A stretch of 64,000 nt of DNA from Edaphochlamys debaryana (Eukaryota > Chlorophyta > Chlorophyceae > Chlamydomonadales). Below, one piece after another: positions 45,447-57,400 of this stretch (within the stretch, counting starts at the first letter, position 1; every line of letters starts with the position of its first letter). Made by a program: the position numbers and the translations under genes. The stretch lies in assembly GCA_016858145.1 (NCBI GenBank), contig JAEHOE010000042.1:124001-188000 (forward strand), in the 5' to 3' direction. The notes beneath the pieces were generated by a model that saw nothing but the letters and a program-made list of their open reading frames with translations, did not search any database and had not been told where the DNA came from.

Positions 45447-48400
45447 ATGGTTACCCGGCATCGGCATCGGCTGCTGCTGCAGTGGGCGGTAGTGGCATGC
45501 GTCGCGAGCCTTGTCACGGGTAAGCGTGGACCACATTCCCCGTCCCCCGTTCCCCAAAGCCCCCTTGCGACCCTGGTCATGTACATATCGCCCTCAGACG
45601 CCATGCGCCCCTCTGAAGCTCTGACCCATGGAGAGCACCTGGACTTAGCACTTCTGCAGGACGCCAGCTCAGTTGACCCGTCCTCAGCATCGGGACGCGC
45701 TCGTCAACTGCACGAGCACGGGCGCATGCTGTCAACGAGCTTCACCACCGCGTTCCCCTGGTGTCGCTGCATCACCTATGACTGCGACTGCTCGCCCTAC
45801 CAGATGCGGATGAGCAGTTCGGGGCGCACGGTACGCGGGTCGGGGCAGGGAAAGGACTAAAACGCGGGGCACCGTGAACGCGCGTGGACGAGGTGCGGGT
45901 CGTACGCAACGCAGCGGTCGCTGGGGGCCGAAGTCCCCTGGCGTCGTGCGCTGAAACATGGCCTGACGGGGGGGGTCTCCTGGCTGGGGCCGGCGTCGTG
46001 CGCGCGCCAGGCGCCAGTGAATGACGGGACCGGGCCTGAGGTACGCTGCGGACACCACAACTTGAGGGCGACAGGCAACTCGCAAGCCACTCCTCCACGC
46101 ATCAGTGCACTGACCGCGAGCCCATGTGCCCAATCCCCCCTTTTTCCTCAGGCCAAGGGCGTCTTCACCACTTGCTACAAGGCGCACTACGTGGGGTGCG
46201 ACACGCGCCGGTCGTGTTGCCGAGCGCTCCTCCAGTCCCTCGACAAGCTGACAGTAGGGAGGGGTTTCTGTGTGTGACGGGGGCCGGGGTTTCATGGGCT
46301 GTTGGGTCCAAGCCAAAGCCGCCCGTGCAAGGTCAGGGCAAGGTCACAGCGGCTGCTTGGATACGTTGCCCACGAACGAGTCCCCACGGTGAGGTCCTGT
46401 CACGACCTACCAAACTGCCTACAAAGCAAGGAATTGATGAGCCCAGCTCACACCTCTAATCCCTATTTCGCACCAGCCCCCTGTGCAGCCCCACGCTCTC
46501 TGATGGTACGGACCACTTTGACCCGCTCTCCCCCATTTCCCCTCAGTTTGAGACTACCGCAGCGTGCAGTTCCAAGTCAAGCTACGTCGGGATTACAATC
46601 AACGGCCAGCCCGTTGTGTCTTGGGGAATCTATGACCAGGGTACGGCGGGGTGCGGGGGCTTGCGTAGGGTAATCGTCGTGTTTGGGTGTATGAGAAGTA
46701 GTTAGGGGCCCCGAGCCGCGGTCTCCCGGTGATGGTTGTAGCATGGGGGGACTGTCACTCACGTGCCCTCTCACATCTCTAGGCGTCCGTTGGCAAGGCG
46801 CCTATCTAGGACCGCCTCTGCGGCATCTGGATCCCGTCCTCCCAACCCCTGGGCCCCTGGACCTGGCCGTCATTCGTGCCACCACTGCCCTGCCGAGCGC
46901 CTCTCCCGCTGGCCACTTTGCCCTCCAACATGCCCAAACCGCCTCCGCTTGCCCCCCCAAAGCCCTAACCATCACTCAAAATCTCTTGTAACACATTACC
47001 TCACAGAGGGCGGCTGGGAGCTCAAGCTGTACGACCTGCGGCTCAACAACGCGAGCTTCTCGGGCGCGACGGTCTGCATCTCGGCGCGCCCGCCCTGCGT
47101 CAGCTTCGCGGACGTGTGCTACTCCGAGTCGTCCGGCAACTGCAAGTACTCCTTCAGCGAGAGCCCGCAGGTGCGTTCTGGAGAGGGGAGGAATTGAGAG
47201 GAGAGGGTGTGGGGGAAGATAGGGGGAGGGGTACCCGGTCAGTGAGATTTCGCAGGCGGGCGATTTACGGAGAGGTGGGTAGGGGGAGGCCCCGGACGAG
47301 GGCGCTCTGGGAGCCCCGGGCAACGTACGGTGAAGGCGAGAGGACCGCTGGGCCCATGGGTCTGGCGGGGGCGCGAGGATGGGGGTTGCCGTGGCGCCTG
47401 AAGGGTGGCTTTTTGAGGGCACCGGGGGGAAGAGGACCGACGAGCGAAGCCTGCACGGCACGTCACTGCACCTCAGGAAACAATGACGATTCGGACGGTC
47501 TCCCAGGACGGCCACCCCTCTGCGCTCGCCTTCACCCCTCGCCCTCACCCTCCACAGGCCGACTACTGCCCCGTCTGCGTCGTCCCCGACCTGGTGTTCC
47601 CACCCCGGCCGCCCCCGCCGGATAGGCCCAACAGCCCAAGGGCACCGAGAATCCGGCCCCCGCCTCCGCCGGAGCATCCCTCGCCCCGTCAGAATCCCAA
47701 CTTCCGTGCCCCATCGCCGCCGAAGCCTCCCAAGAAGGGTATCTTCCAGCAGAGGGCGCCGCCGCTGGCGCCTTTCCCGCCAGATCCCTCGCCGCCCGAA
47801 TCGCCATTGCCGCCGCCTTCCCCCAGCCCGCCCAGCCCACCGGGAGCACCGGGAGCACCGAGGCCTCCGCCGCCCCCCCCACCTTCGCCTCCCCCCCCGC
47901 CGCCACAGCCCCCGCCGCTAGTGCCCTGGGCCCCGTGGCTGCCTTTCCCTCCACCCCCGCCGCCAGTCCTCCTCCCTCCGCCCCCGCCGCCACAGCTTCC
48001 GCCCCCATCACCCCCCTCCCCAGAGCCATCTTTCCCATCACCGCCTTCGCCGAGCCCGCCCTCTCCGTCGCCCCCGGGCCCGCTGCCTCCCTCGCCCACG
48101 CCCCCATCGCCGTCGCCGCCCACGCCGCCGCCAGAGCCCTGCCCCGTTTGCTTCCATGTTTACATCCACCCTCCCTCCCCGCTCCTGAACCCGCTGGTGA
48201 GTTGCACGCTTACAGCGGGACCCCCCGTCCTACCTTGGTTCCTTACGGTCCCTGCAGCAGGGCTTAGCATGAGCCAGTGCTATCTGCCAAGCTCAGCCTG
48301 ACGAGTGCCTGCTCCTGCCGTACAGGTGACCTTTACGGACACCACGTGTACCGTAGTGGGCATGTTCATCTCGTCCAGCCTCAAATCCAACGCCGCACTG

Positions 48401-51400
48401 TACGGCGCCAGCATCACAACGCCGTTCGAGCCGCGCAACTGCTCCAGTTCGTACACGCCCGCCACCGACACCGCAACTGCCGTACTGCCGTTCCTGTCCG
48501 TGTGCGGCGCGTTCGCCAGCGCCGCAGATGCAGATCTTATGGTGGACTGGCTCACGGGGGATGAGGGCATCATCCTCTGGATCTGGGCAATCACTGGAGG
48601 AGAGCCGTGCTCGACGCCTCTGGCTGGATACACAGTGAGCGCGAAGTCGGTGGACCAAGGAGGCGTTGAGCGGTGCCTCGACGTCGAGGCGCGCCAAGAC
48701 TGTGCCTACGACTCGCCCCTCAACCCGCCGCCATTCGCGCCCTCGCCGCCCTCGCCAGCGCCGCCCTCCCCGTCTCCGCCTGTGCCGCCGCCGAGGTTGC
48801 CTCCGTCCCCAAGCCCGCCCTCGCCAGCGCCGCCGTCGCCCAAGCCGCCGTCGCCAGCGCCGCCGTCGCCCTCGCCCCCGAACCCGCCCTCACCTGCTCC
48901 GCCCTCGCCCAAGCCTCCCTCGCCGAACCCCCCTTCGCCGAGCCCGCCCTCGCCCAGCCCGCCTTCTCCCAAACCGCCCTCGCCCGCTCCCCCTTCACCG
49001 AGCCCGCCCTCGCCCGCCCCGCCGCCGCCCTGTGTGACTTGCATCTACTTCTACATCGTTCCCGTGGAGCCCCTGACAGGTGAGGGGCTCGGGCTTCTTC
49101 AGTGGCTGGTACCCATTCACTCCCGCTAGCCAACGGCTGCTGAGCTTGATGCCCAGTTTTGCCTTTGAATGGGGGGCCCACACGGTGGTATGTGCAGCAC
49201 GTCCATCCGCTTTGGCACATCGCCTGGGCGCGGGTTGTAGGCAGGGGCCAGGCGCGGGTGGTAGGGGCCTGACGCTCATGTTGCTTGCAACTCCCCCGTC
49301 GCAGGAGAGCTCTTCACCTTCACGCCCCAGCGATGCGCCCAGCTGGCCTCGTTGGTAGCACAAGGTGCGCACGTGGCTGGGGGTTGCAGCCCCGGTCCTA
49401 CGGGCTCCCAACCTGACGTGAACGGAGTCTTGTTGCCTCATGCGTGCCTGACTGTCACTCGGCGCTCTGCTGGGCCCCCATAAGAGGCATAGCATGCAAC
49501 CCCACCCCCGGCGCGCCGGCTCCCTCGTGCCCCTTTCCTCGCAGGCTTTGACGCGGCGGTCGCCGACACGGGCGCGCGCCTCCTTCGGCCATTCGCGATC
49601 GACACTTGCGACGGTACCTACCAGCCGAACGCGAGGCCCCCAGTCGTCCCGCTCCTCAGCGTCTGTGGCACCCTGTTCTCGGATGCGGATGGGGGCAAGC
49701 TCCAAACCTGGCTCGACGGCCCTGACGGGCTGCAGAGCTGGGCGCTGAACCTTACAAACGGCGTGGCGTGTACGGACGAACTGGCGGGCTACTTCGTGTA
49801 CTCGGAGGTCTTCGACCAGGCCAACCTCCGCACGTGCCTCGACGGGTCGTTCGGGCTGGACTGTCCGTACAGCCCGCCGCCGCCGGCGCCGCCCTCCCCT
49901 TCGCCGCCGTCGCCCGGGCCGCCGTCGCCGTCGCCGCCATCCCCGGCGCCGCTGCCGCCGCCGCCGCGGTGTGACGTCATGGTAACCGTCTACGTCATCC
50001 CTCCCGCGAGTCTGACCACGGGCCGCCGCCGCCGCCGTCTGTCTACGGATGATAACAGTGGCATCCCCATCATTGACCTCACCTCCGTAACCGCCGACGC
50101 GCCTTTCGAGTTCGACAACACATCCTGCATAAAGCTCGCGCAGCGCATCGCGGACGGTTTTGAGGCCAACGCACCTGCGTACAACGCTACCGTTGCCCAG
50201 CGGTTTGTCCTGGTCAAGTGCGAGGAGGACACCGTCACACTGGAGGGTGCGTTCCCAACCGCCGCCGATGGGTTTCGTCTAGCAGTCTGGTTGAACGGCC
50301 CCACGGGCTTGCCCGACTGGGTGCAAGTCATCACGGGCGGAAATCCCTGCAGCGACCAGTTGTCGGGTTACAAGGTCGGCAGCAACGTAACGGGCCTCAG
50401 CGGCGAAATCAGCTGCATGACTGGCGAGTTCGCGCAGACGTGCGACTTCAAGCCGCCGCCGCCGCCGTCGCCTCAGCCCCCCTCGCCGTCGCCGCCCTCC
50501 CCTGCTCCGCCGTCGCCGCCCAGCCCCGAACCGCCCAGCCCCGAGCCGCCCTTGCCTCCCTCACCCCAGCCGCCTTCCCCCCGCGCCGCCGTCGCCATCG
50601 CCTCCCCGGCCTCAGCCCCCCTCCCCGACACCGCCGTCCCCCGTCCCACCCTGTATCGTCTGCGCTACAATCACCATCTTCCCGCCTCCATTCTTCGATA
50701 CCCTTTTTACTTTTGACGAACCCACGTGCGCCCAACTCTCCAGCATCATCATCACAGACATCCACATCGCCGCTGCTGAGGTTGGCGCGGTCATCCTCGC
50801 GCCCTTCACGCCGTCACGCTGCTTCAAGCTTTACATCCCAGGAGCGGGCGCGCTTGGCTCGCCAAGCCTCAGCGTCTGCGGCACCTTTGCTTCCGCAGCA
50901 GAAGGTGCGAAGCTTCAGGACTGGCTGGACGGGCCCGCTTTGCCCAAGTGGGTCGAGTGGCTGACTGGATCAGATGGTGGCAACCAGATCTGCTATCCGG
51001 GCCTCGACGATTACATGATCCTTGCGGAGATGACTGATGTGGTTGGGACAGACCGTTGCCTGGACGGTCAGTACACAGTCTCGTGCCAACCGCTTGCGCC
51101 GCCGGTGCCGCCCAACCCGCCGAGCCCGGAGCCGCCCAGTCCATTGCCTCCCAGCCCTCAACCGCCGAGCCCGGAACCGCCCTCGCCACAGCAGCCCAGC
51201 CCCGAGCCGCCCAGTCCCAAGCCGCCGAGCCCCGAACCGCCAAGCCCACAACCGCCGAGCCCACAACCGCCAAGCCCGCAGCCGCCGAGCCCGGAACCGC
51301 CAAGCCCGCTTCCCCCAAGCCCGGAACCGCCAAGCCCGCAGCCGCCAAGCCCAGAGCCGCCGAGCCCCCTCCCACCCAGTCCCGCGCCCCCGAGCCCGGA

Positions 51401-54400
51401 ACCACCAAGCCCGCAGCCGCCGAGCCCTGAACCGCCGAGTCCCCACCCCCCAAGCCCCGTTCCTCCAAGCCCTGAGCCACCCAGCCCGGAACCACCGAGC
51501 CCGGAACCGCCAAGCCCAGAGCCACCCAGCCCAAGTCCCCCGAGTCCGGAACCGCCAAGCCCGGAGCCCCCAAGTCCGCTTCCTCCAAGCCCAGAGCCGC
51601 CAAGCCCGGAGCCACCAAGCCCCGAACCACCCAGCCCGCTACCACCGAGCCCTCTTCCCCCAAGCCCAGAGCCGCCGAGTCCAGAACCCCCCAGCCCGCT
51701 TCCACCAAGCCCTGAACCACCAAGCCCAGAACCGCCGAGTCCTCTACCGCCCAGCCCCCTACCCCCGAGCCCCGAACCACCCAGCCCTGAACCGCCCAGC
51801 CCCGAACCACCCAGCCCGCTTCCACCCAGCCCTCAACCGCCCAGTCCCCAGCCACCAAGCCCGGAGCCCCCAAGCCCTTCACCACCCAGCCCCCTTCCAC
51901 CTAGCCCGGAGCCCCCAAGCCCTTCACCTCCCAGCCCCGTTCCACCAAGCCCCGAGCCTCCAAGCCCCTCTCCGCCAAGTCCGGAGCCTCCGAGCCCCAA
52001 GCCTCCTGCGCCACCGCGCCCTCAGCCGCCAAGCCCTTCGCCACCCAGCCCTTTCCCGCCGAGCCCTTCGCCACCCAGCCCTCTCCCACCCAGCCCGCTT
52101 CCCCCAAGCCCTTCGCCTCCAAGCCCGCTTCCCCCAAGCCCCAAGCCGCCAAGCCCCCTCCCGCCCAGCCCAGAGCCTCCAAGCCCACTGCCCCCGAGCC
52201 CTTCCCCTCCAAGCCCCAAGCCACCAAGCCCCTCCCCGCCAAGCCCTAAACCTCCCAGGCCCCCAAACAGCCCTCGACCGCCCAGACTCCCACGCCCTCC
52301 GCGGCTCCCCTTCCCGCCCCGCCCCATATCGCCCAGCCCGAAGCCGCCGAGTCCCACCCCACCCTCCCCTCTGCCCCCCTCTCCCTCGCCGCCGAGCCCT
52401 ATGCCGCCCTTGCCGCTTCCGCCCTCTCCCTCTCCACCAAGCCCCAAGCCGCCGTCACCATCCCCACCTCTCCCATCCCCTTCCAGCCCCGCCCCGCCCT
52501 CGCCGCTTCCGCCCTCTCCTGCGCCCCCGAGCCCCAGCCCTCCCCCACCAATTTGTGAGGTCTGCATCGATTTGGTCATTGACCCGCCCGATCCCCTCCC
52601 GGGTCCGCTCGTCACCCTATCCACCCGGCTGTGCGCAAATCTGAGCGCCCGTATCAACGACGACCTCAACACATGGGCAGCAGATCTCGGGGCAACCGTC
52701 ATAACCGAATTCGGTGTGGTGAGCTGCGCCCGGGCCTACAACCCCAGCGCCGAACCCGACATCCTGCCAACGCTGCGCGTCTGTGGGGAGTTCGCGACGG
52801 CAGAGGATGGCTTGCTCGTCCAAGACATCGTCAATGGGCCGGCGGGCCTGCAGGCTTGGATCGAGGCTCTCGTCGGCGGTTCGGCCTGCGCCTCCGGACA
52901 GCTGCCCGGCTATTTCCTCAGCGGCAAGGTCGAGGGAGTTGCGGGCACGGACGTGTGTCTGGAGGGAGAGTTCGCGCAGGATTGCCCTCGCTTGAGCCCG
53001 CCACGGCCGCCAAACCCGAGCCCCGGCCCTCCGCCCAGCCCGCAACCGAGCCCCCAACCGCCGAGCCCCCAACCGAGCCCGCAACCGCCGAGCCCCACTC
53101 CGCCACCGAGCCCGCAGCCCAGCCCCACTCCGCCCAGCCCGCGCCCCAACCCGAGCCCCCAGCCGCCATCTCCAGGGCCCTGCATTCATGCCCCGCCCCC
53201 CGCCAGCCCCCCAGCACTGCCGCGGCCTCCAACCGGCGCTGGAGTACCCCCTTCACCGCCCGACAACTCCCTCAGCCCCGGGCCGCCAGGGAGCCTGCCC
53301 GGTCCACCCTTACCGCCAGGAGCCTCGCAGGCCCCGCCCCGCCCCCCTTCCCAGACCCCGCCTGCGCCGTCGCCCTCCTCCATCCCAGCGCCGCCCTCTC
53401 CGCCCATCCCTAGCCTCTGGCCGCCTTGCCCCTACCCGCCCAACCCGCCCCGGGCCCCGCCTTTCCCCCCAACACCGCCCGCTCCCTCGCCTTCGCCTCC
53501 TGCACCGCCATCGCCGTCACCTTGTGTCCACATGCCTCCACCGACCCCTCCCGCCGGACTCCTGCCGCCGCCAACAAGCTCCGCCAGCCCCCCAAGCCCC
53601 CCTGGAGGGTCCGCCTTGCCCCCGCCCCCACCCCAGCCCCCACCGGCCGCCACGCCCTCGCCGGCCTCTGCCAGCCCTCCGCGACCCCCCTCCAGCGGCC
53701 AACCGCCGCGCGCACCCCCGCCCTCCCAGCCACCTCCCGCCCCCGTGCTCCCACCCCTGCCTCCTCCACCCTGCGACTACCCGCTCCCTCCGCCCCCGCC
53801 CCCCCCAGCCACCTCAGCCGCCCTGTGTCCACATGCCTCCACCGACCCCTCCCGCCGGACTCCTGCCGCCGCCAACAAGCTCCGCCAGCCCCCCAAGCCC
53901 CCCTGGAGGGTCCGCCTTGCCGCCCCCACCACCCGCGCCCCCGGCTTCCTCCACGCCTTCACCTGCCTCTGCCAGCCCTCCGCGACCCCCCTCTACCGGA
54001 CTCACTCCTCCGCCCGCCCCGCCGGCTTCCACTACCCCTCCGCCGCCAACCATCCCACCTCCACCGCCGCCTCCCTGCGACGCCCCGACCCCTCCGCCGC
54101 CGCTGCCTCCCTGCCACCACCTGCCTCCTCCCACGCCACCCTCCGGCCTCCCTCCCCCTTCGCCGGGCTCGTCCTTCACCCCTCCGGCCCCCCCTGGGAC
54201 ATCGCTCTTGCCTCCTCCACCGCCCCACCCTCCCCCGTCTGTGACTCCCTCCCCAGCTACCGCCAGCCCCCACGGCCCCCCTCCACGGGGCCTGCCCCAC
54301 CGCCCACCCCGCCGGCTGCCACCACCCCACCGCCGCCAACCATCCCACCTCCGCCGCCACCTCCTTGTGACCTTCCGCCGCCGCCTCCGGAACCGCCCTG

Positions 54401-57400
54401 CATTCACATGTCTCCGCCGACCCCTCCCACCGGCCTGCCCCCACCGCCAACAGGCTCCGCCAGCCCTCCAAGCCCCCCCGGAGGATCCGCCTTGCCCCCG
54501 CCACCACCCCAGGCCCCGCCTTCCTCTACGCCCTCACCTGCCTCTGCCAGCCCTCCGCGACCCCCTTCCAGCGGCCAACCGCCGCGCGCACCCCCGCCCT
54601 CCCAGCCGCCCCCCGCCCCCGTGCTCCCGCCCCCGCCGCCGCCGCCGTGTGACTACCCTCCCCCGCTTGCTCCCCTTGCCCCCGAGCCTCCCGATACCAC
54701 CCCTGCCATCAAGCGCCCCTTGCCTCCCTCGCCCAAGCCCCCGCCCTCACCCCCCCTGACCGAACCCTCGCCGCCCTCGCCCTCCCCCGCGCCCCCTGCC
54801 CGGCCCCGGCCCCCGCGCAACCCACCACCTCAGAACCCGCCCGGCCTCGCCCCGCCAAGCCCGCGACCGCCGGTGGTGGAACTCCCGCCGCCCCCGCCTC
54901 CGCCGCCTCCAATCAATCCATCGCCCCGGGCCAACCCGTCTTTCCGTGCGCCAGGAGCTCCGCCGCCCGCGCCGGAGCCCGAACAGCCGCCGGAAGGGCC
55001 CATCCAGCCCAGCCGCTTCCGTCCGCCCCCGGCGCCGCCCTCGCCCGCGCCCTCGCCCTTCCCGTCGCCCATGTCTGACTGCGAGATCGACATCTATGTC
55101 AGACTCATCCCGCCTGCTGGTACGTCCGGGAGACAGGGCACCGAGTGAGGTGATCGGGACAGGCCAGGCCGTACGCTCGTTCAGCAGCGCGTGCTCGATG
55201 GCCACGCCTGAACCGACAGCGCCCTGGCCCGCACTGCCCCCGCACGCCTGATCGCTGGCCCGCACTGCCGCACCCGCACTCCCCGTGGCCGACTAGGGCT
55301 GGCCTTGCCCTCCTCTCGCGCCCCACTCATGGCCACACCCGTTCGCCCAGCCTATGCTTTCGGGGTCCCTCAAATGACTCACCGCGCGCTCACCTCTCAC
55401 CCTGCTGCCCCTCAGGCACTGAGCTCAAGTCCACGCCCATCTTCGAGAAGCGGCGGCGGCAGCTGCTGCTGACTGACGGCGACGCCACCACGTCGCCCCC
55501 TGCCGCCATGCCCCCGGCGCCCCTGCTCAACACCAGCAACAGCAGCAGCAATAACACGAATGGCACCAACAGCACCGTGCCAGGCCCGCCCAGGCCCCCC
55601 TACCCGCCGGGCAAGGCCCCGCCCTCGGCGCCGCCGGCGCCGCCGCCGGCACCAGCTGCGCCCGTGGAGCAGTTGGGATCGGATGACGACTGGTCAACCG
55701 CCAACCGAACGCTCAAGGACGCGGAGGAGGCGCCTTTCATGTTCGACGCTGAGTCATGCGAGGTCCTGGCCGGTCGCATCATCTCGGGCTTCAACACGCA
55801 GGCGCCGCTGGTGGGGTCCACCATTCTAAAGCCCTTCGAGCTCAAGACCTGGTGAGCATCTATCGATTAGTCCATGCTTTCTCGGTGCCCGGGTGTGGAT
55901 CGCGCACAAGAACGGGCGGGGCGGCGGGAGCGCGGGAGAGGTGACGTACGCTCGCTGGACACACGCTTATTCTGTCGCGTGCTGACGTCACTTAAACCTC
56001 CTTATTCCCCTCCTTTTAAGCGCAACCGACTACATTCGCCTCCGCGGCGCGTTCCTCTCCGCCGCCGATGGAGCCCGGCTGCAGCCCTGGCTTAACGGAC
56101 CCGACGGGATGCGCGCCTGGATCCGGGATGTCACCAACGGCTCGCGGTGCCCAGACACGCTGCGGGGGTACGACATCGAGGTACGGCGCCACGTGCCTGC
56201 CGTACGCCGCACGCTGATACGCACGGGGGCCTGGCTGGGGGTGTTCCGATTATACGTACACCGCATTGTGCGCCCTGCCTGCCTTCTCGCCTGACCCTCA
56301 CTGGTCCCCAGGTGGTCCCTGGTCCGTGCGTGCGTGCTCCCCGCCAATACGTCTCCACGCCCACAGCCCGTGCACACATACACGGTACCCATCCTTGTCG
56401 GGCCCGCACTGACGCCACCCACCCAAACGCCTGCCGTACGCGCAGGGCCAGGTGGTGGGGCCGGGGGGCGACCAGCGCTGCATCGCCGGCCGTTTCGTGT
56501 TCAAGTGCCCTTCAATGCTGCAGCAGGCGCCCCCGCTTTCGCCCTTCCCGCCGTCCCCCACGCCGCCGCCACGGCCCCCGCTGCCAACCGGCCGCGATAT
56601 TGTCCGCACGCACGGTGAGCAAAAGGAGCCTGGGGGCTGGGACTGTCCCAGTTTCGAGCGAGGGTGTAAGACCCACTCCCGCGGCTAAGTCGCAAGGCTG
56701 ACCGGCTCCGTGGCTAAGTTTCTAGTCGCAAGCGTGACGGTGTGCCTGCATGATATGCCCCGCCGCCGCCCGCCAGTGTGCGTGACGAGTACGGTCAACG
56801 TGCCGTACGCCGTGGGCGCGCTGTACACGGTCAACACCGTTGACCAGCAGGTGCGTGCGTCATCAGCGCGTGTGCGTCCTTCGTCCCCCTCGCCTCTTTG
56901 GGAGCGACCCTGGACAACCCATGTCAATCATACGCGCTCGGTAGTCACGGCATGGCGCCTGCAGGGGCCCAAGGAGGTTCCCGCGGAAGCCCTGCCCATG
57001 CTGACTGCGGCACTCCCGACCGTCTGATCCTCCCTGTGTCCGCCGCCCTATCGGCCTCAAACCCCCGCGTCCGCAGAACTACTCGGCCGTGGCCATGTGC
57101 ACTCGTGTCTACGCTCAGAGCTGCAAGAAGACGGCCTTCTGCTGGTGAGCGCTTGTGGCTCGACCCCCGCTGGCCCTCGCCTCCACCCGGTTTCGGCTCG
57201 CTTGGCGCAGTTGCGCGGCACCCCACCTGCGCACCTCACACATGCAATGCCCTGAGGTACCTCCCTGACGCACATCCGGCACTGGCGCGTCCCCTCGCAG
57301 TAACATGGACTTTGCCAAGCTGGAGGTCCCCGTGGAGGACGCCTGCCGCTCGGACCTGCGGCGCCTCACCATCAACGGCCGTCCCGTGTACTACAGCTGG

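Noticed and set aside
45520..45597. First P3 intron could be read through (78 bases, no stop, divisible by three)
   Set aside because: Both splice sites are strong and P2 has a homologous intron at the same place and phase, so splicing is favoured, though retention is possible.
50869..54507. - strand Gly/Ala/Trp-rich frames of 140-340 codons opposite P3
   Set aside because: Antisense shadows of the Pro-rich exon; P3 has consistent exons and conserved domains on the + strand.
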